Source: Gemmatimonadota bacterium
GTDB lineage: Bacteria; Latescibacterota; UBA2968; UBA8231
Assembly: GCA_002712305.1 (NCBI GenBank)
Contig: PATE01000020.1
Span: 22,217 to 45,075 of the forward strand
Direction of reading: 5' to 3'
DNA length: 22,859 nucleotides
The number at the start of each line of letters is the position of its first letter. Position 1 is the stretch's first letter. This document shows positions 15,743 to 22,839 of the stretch, piece after piece. The translations under genes were made by a program, and so were the position numbers. The notes under the pieces were generated by a model that searched no databases, was not told the origin of the DNA, and saw nothing but the letters and a program-made list of their open reading frames with translations.

Positions 15743-16010
15743 TGGCTGTCGAGAATCCGAGCCCCGTCGAGGAAGGTTCCAGATCGAATTCATGACAGCG
15801 GGCGACGATGCGATTCAGTTCAGCGGCGTCGGGCAGTGCCGCCCGGGGCGACCGATCACCGGTGGCTGCGGCGGGCACAAGTAGCTTGGGCGATTTCGCC
15901 ACGAATTCGGTTCGCAGTCGCCGGGGCACCGTGAGCGCCTCGACACCCATACGCCGATAGGCCTCCAGTCGTTGCCGCGAGAGGTCAGGTGCCGGCAGAC
16001 TGAGTCTCAC
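15735..16010 (-). pseudogene. Truncated N-terminus of a sugar isomerase/dehydratase-like TIM barrel
   Basis: A minus-strand frame from GTG 16010 reads MRLSLPAPDLSRQRLEAYRR and [20 protein letters not shown]. This layout (conserved first strand with aromatic or charged helix, then 'el.ri..rc.e.gl.p') is typical of UxuA-like or xylose-isomerase-like barrels. Family placement is tentative. The start overlaps the stop of the P-loop kinase gene as GTGA, so the start is almost certainly genuine. The protein breaks off after about 90 residues where the histidine-kinase fragment begins (near 15732-15742). It would lack its metal and catalytic residues. Only the first quarter of the gene is left. Confidence 0.5.
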
Positions 16011-16579
16011 GCGAAGCGTTCCACCTCATTCAACGCGGCCGTGAGTGCCGCCTTTCCCAGGGAAGTCTCGAGGCGAACTCGCTGGATGAATCGCCGGATC
16101 TGTCGGGGAGAGGAAAGAACGTGGACACCCGTCGTCGATGGCAGCTGATCCAGCAGCTGTTTGATGTGAGGACGCTGGCGTCGACGATAGGTGGCGATCC
16201 AGGTGAGAAAGTCCCAACCTGGCAGACGCTCGGGGCAGCCGGGTGCCATATCGGAACGCGTTCTACCTCGCCAGCGCAGACCTCGCATGATGACACGCCA
16301 GAGACACCGGACCGGGTGCAGATCGAGAAACAGAACCGTATCGGCCGCCGCAAGCCTTACGTCCATTGTGCTGCCATAGTTACCGTCGATGAGCCAGCGC
16401 TCAGCGGCGATCATCTGTGCCTCGAGTCGAACACGGGCTTCGCGTTCCGTCATCACCCACCCAGGCTGCCAGTATTCTCGATCGAGGTGGATGGTCGGCA
16501 GTTGGAGGATGACCCCCAACTGCCGCGCCAGCGTCGACTTTCCGGCCCCGCCTGAACCTATGATCGCAACCCGATTCAC
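16007..16579 (-). CDS. Small P-loop kinase (FlaR/adenylate-kinase-like)
   Basis: 190 aa from GTG 16579. The P-loop G8-S-G-G-A-G-K14-S15-T lies right at the N-terminus. It is followed by LGVILQLPTIHLDREYWQPG, the usual 'DxxxWxPG' substrate segment of the topology-modulation (FlaR)/adenylate-kinase-like family, and by WLIDGNYGSTMDVRLAAADT. The GTG start overlaps the stop of the upstream fragment (GTGA), and its own stop overlaps the next start in the same way, so this is a middle gene of a translationally coupled operon. In-frame upstream sequence to 16906 looks non-coding for this protein and is excluded. It phosphorylates an unknown small molecule, perhaps a nucleoside or sugar. This is the only intact gene between 15305 and 17018. 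Confidence 0.75.
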   Translation of the reverse strand: MNRVAIIGSGGAGKSTLARQLGVILQLPTIHLDREYWQPGWVMTEREARVRLEAQMIAAERWLIDGNYGSTMDVRLAAADTVLFLDLHPVRCLWRVIMRGLRWRGRTRSDMAPGCPERLPGWDFLTWIATYRRRQRPHIKQLLDQLPSTTGVHVLSSPRQIRRFIQRVRLETSLGKAALTAALNEVERFA

Positions 16580-16704
16580 GTAGCCGGCGGTTCGATATAG
16601 GGCTTGGGCAACTGATAGCCGCGTTTTTTCACCTGAATACGGGCTAACACCGCACCCCCTTCGGTGGTGGCATCGCCGTAGGCGAGATACAACGTGCGAG
16701 CTCG
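16576..16704 (-). pseudogene. Orphan C-terminal ~42 codons of an unknown protein
   Basis: A minus-strand frame bounded by stops reads RARTLYLAYGDATTEGGAVL and then ARIQVKKRGYQLPKPYIEPP. It ends at TGA 16576-16578, overlapping the P-loop gene's GTG as GTGA. Its composition and coupling indicate real former coding sequence. Its 5' side is cut at about 16704, where the Reg_prop fragment begins in another frame. No start codon fits. The family is not recognised, though the 'TLYLAYGDA' strand would suit a beta-rich sugar-acting enzyme's last strands. Confidence 0.45.
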
Positions 16705-17018
16705 TCAACACCGTAGTTGTGAAATCGATCGCCGTCCCACATAGACACACCATCGGTGGCGGCAAACCAGATGTGGCCGTCAGCGTCTTGTGTGATTCCC
16801 CAAACCGTGTCACCGGACAAGCCGTCCGCCACGCCATAGGAGGACAGTGTGTCCCCGTCATGACGGACGGCGCCACATCCCCACAAACCCATGCACAGAA
16901 AACCACGCAGGTCTTGAAAGAGACTGATCACCGGACCGGGAAGCCCGTTTGTGCCGTCGAGATTCCGCCACGTGCCGCGACAGCGGATGCGGCGCTGGTC
17001 ACACAGCGTCTTGTTCAT
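16705..17018 (-). pseudogene. Truncated Reg_prop beta-propeller sensor N-terminus
   Basis: From ATG 17018 the frame includes WRNLDGTNGLPGPVISLFQD, then two Reg_prop blades: LRGFLCMGLWGCGAVRHDGD and then TVWGITQDADGHIWFAATDG followed by VSMWDGDRFHNYG. These ~40-residue repeats form the periplasmic propeller of hybrid two-component sensors. Only about one hundred residues are left of a sensor that normally has 600-700 residues of propeller, followed by a kinase. Cys replaces the expected Trp and Gly in 'FLCMGLWGCG', consistent with decay. Non-homologous residues begin about 16704-16710, exactly where the unrelated C-terminal fragment starts. No signal peptide is visible, so even the N-terminus may be damaged. 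It lies 15 nt after the TIM-barrel stop. Confidence 0.65.
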
Positions 17019-17033
17019 GGGTGTTGAGTGGTC

Positions 17034-17855
17034 CTAGCCAGCCAGCCGGTCCAGCAGCTTACGCAGTTCCGTCACCGCGATGGCAAATCGTTCGGCACCG
17101 GTGCCCCCATACTCCGGATCGTCCGCCTTCAGGTGGGGCTCTACCGAGACGAATCCAGAAATCCCACGCTCATCCGCCCACTTGAGGATCTGTTCCACAT
17201 CACCATCGCCATGCCCTGCGGGCACTACGCGCCCCGTGTCAGCCACGGCATCTTTGATGTGGAAGTAGGCGACGTGATCGGCGAGCAGGTCGAAAGCGGG
17301 GCCGGGACGAAACCCGCACTGCACGAAATTGGCCGGGTCAAAGGCCGCCTTGAAGTGATCTGACTTGGCGTGCGTCAGCAGATCGAGACAACGCTCGGGG
17401 CTGTCTCCGTAGATGCCCTTTTCGTTTTCGTGAAGCAGCACGATGCCCGCCGTCTCGGCGGCGCGTGCCATGCGCGAGATTTGCTCCAGAACGACGTCGC
17501 GGACGTCCTCGGGATTCTGATCCTTGTGGTAGAAGGAGAAGATCCGGACGAAGTCACAACCCAACTGGGAGGCCCGCTGCAGGGCAATACCGAATCGGCG
17601 GAAGTGATCCTCGAGATCGTCGCCGACATCGACCTTGCCAATGGGCGAGCCAATGGACGACACACGGATGTCGGTGTCGTCGAGTCTGCTTCGCAGCTTC
17701 TCGGCCTGGCTGTCGGTTAGATCCAGGACATTCACACCGTCCACTCCACGAACCTCTACCCAGGAGACCCCCGTGGCCTGCAGGCCGGCGATCTGCTCGT
17801 CCATGGCCGGCGCGATCTCGTCGGCGAAACCGGTAATTTCAAAGCCGGGTGCCAT
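17034..17855 (-). CDS. Sugar phosphate isomerase/epimerase (AP-endonuclease-2 TIM barrel)
   Basis: A 273-aa TIM barrel. The metal-binding set expected for xylose-isomerase-like proteins is present: E143 in LLHENEKG, D173 in AAFDPANF, H199 in YFHIKD, and E239 in FVSVEPHL. MAPGFEITGFADEIAP starts at the first strand. Members isomerise or epimerise keto-sugars such as tagatose, erythrulose or inosose. Its ATG overlaps the stop of the 401-aa gene by one base (TGATG), so it is translated together with that gene. It is last in the UxuA-like operon and probably acts on a derivative of the same sugar acid. Exact substrate is unknown. Confidence 0.9.
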   Translation of the reverse strand: MAPGFEITGFADEIAPAMDEQIAGLQATGVSWVEVRGVDGVNVLDLTDSQAEKLRSRLDDTDIRVSSIGSPIGKVDVGDDLEDHFRRFGIALQRASQLGCDFVRIFSFYHKDQNPEDVRDVVLEQISRMARAAETAGIVLLHENEKGIYGDSPERCLDLLTHAKSDHFKAAFDPANFVQCGFRPGPAFDLLADHVAYFHIKDAVADTGRVVPAGHGDGDVEQILKWADERGISGFVSVEPHLKADDPEYGGTGAERFAIAVTELRKLLDRLAG

Positions 17856-19060
17856 CAGCCCTTCTCAGGTGGAAATGGATCGAGACTGACCCCGGTGGGC
17901 GAAGGGGCCGTCGGCCGCCATCGCAGTTTCTCGAAAGAGCGGTACCTCACGTCGAGCCAGGGCGTCTCGAGACGCACATATCCCTCGTGCCTGGAGGTCA
18001 GGGCCGCCTCCAGTGCGCCCGATGTCAGCAGCGTTCTCTCCAGTGGATACTGCGCCTGTCCCGTGAGGAACATCTCCTCCACATTGAGACCGAGATAGCT
18101 GAAGTGGGCATAGGCCCCGATAGGGCCCCCGTGGCCCTGACACTTGAACCACGTCGCGTCGACCTGTCCGGCCGAGCCTCGAGATGCATACCCCAATTCG
18201 GTGATGTAGCCATTGAGCATCAGCACTGCTCCTTTGAAACCGTCACGGTATTCAAGCAGGAAGAGCGCGGGATTGTCGCAGTGCTCTTCCATCGAGCCCA
18301 CCTGGCGACCCGTCTCGTCGATCGTCTCGCAGGCCGCTTCGGCCAACTCCTTCCACCACTTCCCCTCGCCACGGCCGTGTGCCCACGCCGCCTCTCCCTC
18401 CAGACAGGTGACGGCAGCAATGCCCGTCTCACCGCCTGCGCGACGTTCGACCATGCACTGCAGAACCTCGAGAGTGTGGAAGCCGTAGATATCTAGCCCC
18501 GAGAAACCGATGGCCACCGCCTCGGTCAGGGGTGTATCGAGATCGTGCTCGAGGAACGGATCCCGCCAGCAGACGGGAAGGGACGAACCCGCCATAAAAG
18601 GAGCCCCGAGTTCGACGGCACGGTCTGCCATCCATTTGGCATCCTCCCAGCGCCAGGAGAGATGTTTGTCGTTGTAGATGGGCACGCCTCGCCCGGAGGT
18701 GGCCATAACACCGGTGATCTGTTCCATGAAATGGCGGCGTGGATACAGGTGTTGCTCTTTTTCATTCCACGCGTAGTCGCCATGTTCCCCGATAAGCAGA
18801 ACCCCGTCGACAGCCAGTTGCTTGCCACCCAGGGTTAGAGCACCGACGATGCTGGGGTAGATGGGAATGCCGAAACGCTCGGACAGATCTCGGCTCATGT
18901 CGTCTTCAAACATCTGGTCGATGTAGAAAGAGACGATCTCGACACGCGGATCGTTGAAGGCTTCGTCTGTGGGGAACCCCTGCAGATACTTACCGACCAA
19001 TACGTCCGCGTGAGAGCCGGGGCGATAGACGGTGATGAGGGCAGCGATCTTTTTCTTCAT
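17855..19060 (-). CDS. Unrecognised 401-aa protein, possible Rossmann-like sugar-pathway protein
   Basis: I do not recognise a named family. The start MKKKIAALITVYRPGSHADV, with FNDPRVEIVSFYIDQMFED and then DGVLLIGEHGDY, suggests alternating beta-alpha units in the first ~150 residues. These lack the GxGxxG motif of Gfo/Idh/MocA enzymes but resemble that domain in layout. The rest includes HLSWRWEDAKWMADRAVELG, GLDIYGFHTLEVLQCMVERR and RGSAGQVDATWFKCQGHGGP, rich in conserved-looking aromatic, His and Gly residues. There is no signal peptide. It overlaps the UxuA-like gene by 4 nt (ATGA) and the isomerase by 1 nt, so the three act together. Similar proteins seem common in marine Planctomycetota-type genomes next to sugar enzymes, by memory only. 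Confidence 0.6.
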   Translation of the reverse strand: MKKKIAALITVYRPGSHADVLVGKYLQGFPTDEAFNDPRVEIVSFYIDQMFEDDMSRDLSERFGIPIYPSIVGALTLGGKQLAVDGVLLIGEHGDYAWNEKEQHLYPRRHFMEQITGVMATSGRGVPIYNDKHLSWRWEDAKWMADRAVELGAPFMAGSSLPVCWRDPFLEHDLDTPLTEAVAIGFSGLDIYGFHTLEVLQCMVERRAGGETGIAAVTCLEGEAAWAHGRGEGKWWKELAEAACETIDETGRQVGSMEEHCDNPALFLLEYRDGFKGAVLMLNGYITELGYASRGSAGQVDATWFKCQGHGGPIGAYAHFSYLGLNVEEMFLTGQAQYPLERTLLTSGALEAALTSRHEGYVRLETPWLDVRYRSFEKLRWRPTAPSPTGVSLDPFPPEKG

Positions 19061-20028
19061 CGGGAGGCAGTCTCGGCGGCCAACAGCGCCTTCAGATATC
19101 CGATCGAGTAGGACAGGCCCTGGTAGACCCCCTCGCCATCCCCCTCGACGGCGGGGATATGATCTGGATTGATGCAGCCGTCGAAGCCCACGCGCCTCAA
19201 CTCTTGCAAAACCTTGAACATGTTGATGTCACCATCGTCGAGAAGTGTTTCTTCGAAGGCACCGGCCGTGGCCAGTGATCCGCGCACGTTGCGCATGTGC
19301 AGGGTAAAGAGTCGCCCCTTGCGTCCGTAGTTATGGATCTCGTCCAGGATCAGCGCACTGCCACCGGCCTCGGCGCGTGTACCACAGCAATACAGATATC
19401 CCACATGCCGCGACGGGAAGGCGTCGATGATGCGGTGATATCCCAGGGCCCCGAAGGGCGTGTCCACGTGGGGCGAATCCGACGGATGCATGGCCAGCCG
19501 GATGTCTGCCTCTTCGGCGATGGGGACCAGTGCTCCGTAGATGTCCAGGAATCGCTCCCACCACGCGTCCAGTTCTTCCTGGGTCGGTGTGGGCGGCGGC
19601 TCCTTGGCCATCCCCATCGATTCGCCGCGTGATCGATACCCTCCTCGATGCACGGCGCGATAACGAACGACCTGGCCTGGAAAGGTGTCTCCCGAAAAGC
19701 GCTGTCGCGCAATGGTCACACCTGCTTCGGCAAAGGCTTCAAGAGCACGGCAACTGTTGTCCTTGGCGACCTGCGTGTCCACCTCGCCATCCATCACGGG
19801 CTGTATGATATCCGGCAACGTGACCCGGTTGATATCCAAACCGAAATCTCGGATTCTGCGCCGAATCTCTTTCACCTTTGCGACATCAGGATAACCCTGC
19901 TCCTTCACACCTGGCCAGAACTCCCCTCTGCCAAAGTCGATGCAGTCGGCCCCCAGCTGCGTCACCAGTCGTAGGTATTGGTCGGATAAGTCGCCGTGCC
20001 AGACAGAGATTCGTATCATCGAAGCCAT
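19057..20028 (-). CDS. Mannonate dehydratase-like (UxuA family) TIM barrel
   Basis: A shortened member of the UxuA family (323 aa against about 394 in E. coli UxuA), which dehydrates D-mannonate to 2-keto-3-deoxygluconate using Mn(II). It has LAMHPSDSPH and YLYCCGTRAE (a His and Cys of the metal site), LFTLHMRNVRG (H-x-R), and CINPDHIP (D-H), the ordered landmarks of UxuA. A glycine-rich segment GDTFPGQ replaces the longer middle part. The start is taken at ATG 20028 (MASMIRISVWHGDL). The ATG at 20109 adds 27 residues that fit no family and sit in the promoter gap. It shares a 4-nt ATGA overlap with the 401-aa gene. Because the barrel is divergent, the sugar acid may differ from mannonate. 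Confidence 0.8.
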   Translation of the reverse strand: MASMIRISVWHGDLSDQYLRLVTQLGADCIDFGRGEFWPGVKEQGYPDVAKVKEIRRRIRDFGLDINRVTLPDIIQPVMDGEVDTQVAKDNSCRALEAFAEAGVTIARQRFSGDTFPGQVVRYRAVHRGGYRSRGESMGMAKEPPPTPTQEELDAWWERFLDIYGALVPIAEEADIRLAMHPSDSPHVDTPFGALGYHRIIDAFPSRHVGYLYCCGTRAEAGGSALILDEIHNYGRKGRLFTLHMRNVRGSLATAGAFEETLLDDGDINMFKVLQELRRVGFDGCINPDHIPAVEGDGEGVYQGLSYSIGYLKALLAAETASR

Positions 20029-20073
20029 TCGTCCCGGATGTGTGTCGCGCCTGAGTCTGCGGTCTCGGCGGCG

Positions 20074-20102
20074 AACATAGCCGTCCTCCAGAGCATGAAC
20101 AA
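20074..20102 (-). promoter_or_regulatory. Possible sigma-70 promoter of the UxuA-like operon
   Basis: On the minus strand TTGTTC (20097-20102) and TATGTT (20074-20079) lie 17 bp apart. The spacing is ideal but the hexamers are only partial matches. The start would be near 20067, giving about 39 nt of leader before ATG 20028. Confidence 0.35.
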
Positions 20103-20126
20103 GATACAAGGCATCCAGAACAGCCT

Positions 20127-20570
20127 ATGAACGAGGCGACGACATGGCCCTTTGAGGTGGGACCCCTCGACGTGCGCGACTATGAGTGCGACCTGCAGGG
20201 TGTCGTCAACAATGCCGTGTATCTGAACTATCTCGAACACGCCCGGCATCGATGTCTGATCGATTTGGGACTCGACTTTGCCGACCTGCACGAGTCGGGA
20301 TGCGATCTGGTGGTGACGCGGGCCGAGGTCGACTATCGACAGCCTCTGCGATCGGGCGATCAATTCCTCGTGCGAACGCGGGTCGGCCGCTCTGGAAAAA
20401 TCCGTTTCGCCTTCGATCAGATCATTCTCAGGGCTGCCGACGAGCGGCTCATGGTGGAGGCTCGCATCGTCGGCACGGGAATCCTCGACACCGACAAGGG
20501 GCGGCGACCCGGTCTGCCTCAACAGCTGCAGGACAAACTCGATGAGGCCGACCAGACTTCAGGTGGGTGA
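20127..20570 (+). CDS. Hotdog-fold acyl-CoA thioesterase (YbgC/4HBT-like)
   Basis: 147 aa with the core motif VRDYECDLQGVVNNAVYLNY, where the catalytic Asp22 and the GVV-NNAVYLNYLEHAR helix match YbgC-type 4-hydroxybenzoyl-CoA thioesterases. Such enzymes cleave short acyl-CoA or acyl-ACP thioesters in the cytoplasm. The C-terminus has the usual antiparallel strands (LRSGDQFLVRTRVGRSGKIR). It starts 99 nt from the divergent UxuA-like gene. Its stop overlaps the DUF402 start region (GTGA or TGATG), so the two are cotranslated. No particular substrate can be assigned. Confidence 0.86.
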   Translation: MNEATTWPFEVGPLDVRDYECDLQGVVNNAVYLNYLEHARHRCLIDLGLDFADLHESGCDLVVTRAEVDYRQPLRSGDQFLVRTRVGRSGKIRFAFDQIILRAADERLMVEARIVGTGILDTDKGRRPGLPQQLQDKLDEADQTSGG

Positions 20571-21163
20571 TGGAGATGCGCGAAACGCTCATCGTCTGGC
20601 GGCGAACTGGCAAAGAGCACCGGGAAAACGCGGGATTTCAGCGCAATTCACCCGATGTCGTTGAGGCGAGTCTGCGGGCGAAGGTCGAAGATTTTCGCAG
20701 CGTCGCCGCTGACACATGGTCATGGTGGCAGATCGACGACCAACTGCTGATCGAGAAGAATCGCCCCGGCGTCGACTGGCCACGAGCCGACGAAGTCCTC
20801 TGCTACCACCTGCCCGATCAACACCTGCTGATCGTCGAGAATGCTCACCATCCACAGATGGGGCCCGAGTGGAGTTGGTATGTCCACATCGGTGATCATC
20901 AGTGGCGTCCAGATCTTGGCGCCTGGGTCTTCACCGATCTGTTCGTCGACATCCTGGTTCATCAGGATCGGCGACAACACACGATCGTCGATCTCGACGA
21001 TCTCGCAGAGGCGGTCAACCTGGGGATCATCACCCCGGCACAGGCGTCCCATACGCTGCGTCAGATGTAGAGACTGGTCGACACCATTGTAGCAGGAGAA
21101 TTTCCACCGGCCAGAATCCGCCCCTGGCGGGAGCGTCTGCGCGAAGAGGGACTGATCGCGTGA
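20567..21163 (+). CDS. DUF402 (FomD-like) protein, interrupted by an in-frame TAG
   Basis: A DUF402 protein, the family of FomD-like and Ntdp-like nucleoside phosphohydrolases. WYVHIGDHQWRPDLGAWVFT and DLFVDILVHQDRR lead to IVDLDDLAEAVNLGIITP. The core block 'y.v.i...........D...D..v..dg...v.D.de' fits. Translation stops at TAG 21068 after HTLRQM, giving 167 aa, but the same frame continues RLVDTIVAGEFPPARIRPWR to TGA 21161-21163. That continuation looks like the normal C-terminal helix of the family, so the intact form would be 198 aa. A CAG-to-TAG change would explain it. TAG is used as an ordinary stop in several genes here, so recoding is unlikely. The start is GTG 20567, ATG 20570 or ATG 20576. 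It is coupled to the thioesterase. Confidence 0.8.
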
Positions 21164-21252
21164 ATTCTCACGGTGAACGTCGGAACAGCGCGGCAGACCC
21201 AAATCACCAGTACGCGGGCTGAACAGACACACGCTTGACGGGCCAGGGCTCG
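21164..21252. other. Short convergent intergenic region
   Basis: The 89 nt between the restored DUF402 end and the PhyH stop carry no gene. Only the weak hairpin noted separately is visible. Confidence 0.5.
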
Positions 21253-21254
21253 TC
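21237..21254. terminator. Weak hairpin at the convergent gene ends
   Basis: GACGGGCC and GGCTCGTC form an 8-bp stem with one G-T pair and a 2-nt loop. It overlaps the PhyH stop (21253-21255) and follows the DUF402 gene. There is no T-tract, so its role is unsure. Confidence 0.25.
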
Positions 21255-22839
21255 AGATGAATCCGACGATCGCCTGCGCCTCTTCGAGTGCCGCCGGCGT
21301 ACTCAATTCTTCGAGCGTCGGCGTCGGATCGCTCCAGTCGATGAACCCCCAGAACAGTCGCCGCTGGCCTGCCGAAGCTGTGCGCAGGTAGGTCACGAGC
21401 CAGTAGTTGCGCGACCGATTGACAATGCGCAGCCGACTCGGTGTTGTCGGCGTCGAAAAGGGCAGGGGTTGGAGTGACTCCATGGCGACAGCCACGTCCA
21501 CAGGCTGCACGTAGTACGGCGAAGATTCGCCTCCGTGAAGCAGATCGACGACGAAGGTGCACGTCGAGTCACCTACGTGGGCGGCGATCGTCACGTCCTC
21601 GATGGTCGCCTGATCCTCCGCAAAAAGCGCCTCGGAATCCGTCTCCCATTCTGCCACATCCTGCCAGCGGTCTCCCCATCGGCAAACAAGCCGACTGGGC
21701 TGCTGCGTCTTCACTTCAAACAGGGCACGGCCGCCGGCGACCTTGCTTGGATAGTTCGCGTAGACGAACCACGGCGTCATCACCAGATTCTCGGATCGAC
21801 GTGCGAAAACCAGCCACCTCTGCAGATCGTTGCAACTCGACAACTGCGTCGATCCCGCTTCGTCGGTGACGGCGAGGATCACGTCCAGATCGTATTGATG
21901 GAACTGGATCCCCTTGATTGGGTCTTCGGTGGTTCGCACGTGTTCGAGCTCTGACCAGTCGAGCCCCGCTTCACTGACCCAGTGACGCAGGCGAGTCGTG
22001 TCGCTTTCGCTGGTCGCCAGCAGATGAAAACGCCCACCGTGGTGGAGGATGGCATGGGCACGGATGTCAGCTCCCAGATCGAGACCGTCCGCCAGGGTCG
22101 TCGACGCCGTCGCTTGCGGAGTCACCGGCGATGGCAGATCGAAACGATCGGCCAGATAGCGAGCTGAGTTCACCTTCTCGATCGTGGTCATGTGGTCGAA
22201 CGGCTTGGCCCCTGGCACGATGCGCTGCTCGGGATACCAGCGGCTCAGTAGGGCGTGACGCGTCACCGGATCGGCGAGATTGTCCGACCCCGTGTGGCCG
22301 GTCAGATGGTGGAAGAGGAGCACATCTCCCGGTTCGGCCAGAAAGGGCTGTCCTTCACCTGAGTTCTCGACCATCGCTGCGGCACCCTTGATGCAGTGGC
22401 AGCTTGCCGCCAGCTGCTGCCGGTAGCGCAGATAGGAACCGGGAAACACGACGAAGGCGCCACCGCGTGGTCTCACTTTTGTCAGAAAGATGAACGACCC
22501 GACGGCCCAACCGTTGGGCATCGTCGTGGGATAGCTGTCGTCCACGTGGGCCACGGGTTCGACCCACTCTCCGTCCGGTTGGTAGGGGCGTGGCATGTTG
22601 TTGCCACCACGACGACGCGCCAGGGTGTAGGTTGGCGCGCCGAACAGCTCGGCGATCCCGTCCAGCATCCTTTCCGTCGTACAGGCGGACACGACGTCGG
22701 TCTGACGCCCCCGATCGTCGGGATGGGCCTCCAGATACTCGACGGCCACTTCGATCGTGTCGTGTGGCACGGCGGCGCGTAATACGACATAACCGTGCTC
22801 GATGAAGTGTTCATGATCCGCCGCAGACAGGGTCGGCAT
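21253..22839 (-). CDS. Phytanoyl-CoA dioxygenase (PhyH) fused to a beta-rich C-terminal half
   Basis: 528 aa. Residues 1 to about 240 are a PhyH-type Fe(II)/2-oxoglutarate dioxygenase: H98-V-D100 gives the iron facial triad's first two ligands, H182 in HHLTGHTGSDN the third, and R194 in TRHALLSRW the 2-oxoglutarate-binding Arg. Family members hydroxylate diverse small molecules using O2. Residues about 245-528 are not part of PhyH. Segments ILHHGGRFHLLATSES, RLRHWVSEAGLDWSELEHV, TPWFVYANYPSKVAGGRALF and YWLVTYLRTASAGQRRLFWG look like repeated beta strands with Trp/Asp turns, as in a propeller of sialidase-like glycosidases. That second assignment is tentative. No signal peptide is seen. It is alone on its strand and converges with the DUF402 gene; a weak hairpin (21237-21254) spans its stop. 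Confidence 0.8.
   Translation of the reverse strand: MPTLSAADHEHFIEHGYVVLRAAVPHDTIEVAVEYLEAHPDDRGRQTDVVSACTTERMLDGIAELFGAPTYTLARRRGGNNMPRPYQPDGEWVEPVAHVDDSYPTTMPNGWAVGSFIFLTKVRPRGGAFVVFPGSYLRYRQQLAASCHCIKGAAAMVENSGEGQPFLAEPGDVLLFHHLTGHTGSDNLADPVTRHALLSRWYPEQRIVPGAKPFDHMTTIEKVNSARYLADRFDLPSPVTPQATASTTLADGLDLGADIRAHAILHHGGRFHLLATSESDTTRLRHWVSEAGLDWSELEHVRTTEDPIKGIQFHQYDLDVILAVTDEAGSTQLSSCNDLQRWLVFARRSENLVMTPWFVYANYPSKVAGGRALFEVKTQQPSRLVCRWGDRWQDVAEWETDSEALFAEDQATIEDVTIAAHVGDSTCTFVVDLLHGGESSPYYVQPVDVAVAMESLQPLPFSTPTTPSRLRIVNRSRNYWLVTYLRTASAGQRRLFWGFIDWSDPTPTLEELSTPAALEEAQAIVGFI

Noticed and set aside
15590-16703. Six-base palindromes (GACGTC, GGGCCC, GAGCTC) near each mosaic junction, suggesting cut-and-join chimeras
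   Set aside because: Six-base palindromes occur about once per 64 bp by chance, so finding one within a few bases of three loosely placed junctions is not significant.
16580-16906. Upstream in-frame extension of the P-loop kinase
   Set aside because: The P-loop normally sits at the N-terminus, the GTG at 16579 is coupled by GTGA, and the upstream residues are shadows of the Reg_prop and TLYLAYGDA fragments in other frames.
21068-21070. Amber codon as pyrrolysine or other recoding site
   Set aside because: Several ordinary genes in the window end in TAG and no recoding element is visible; a simple mutation or error is more likely.
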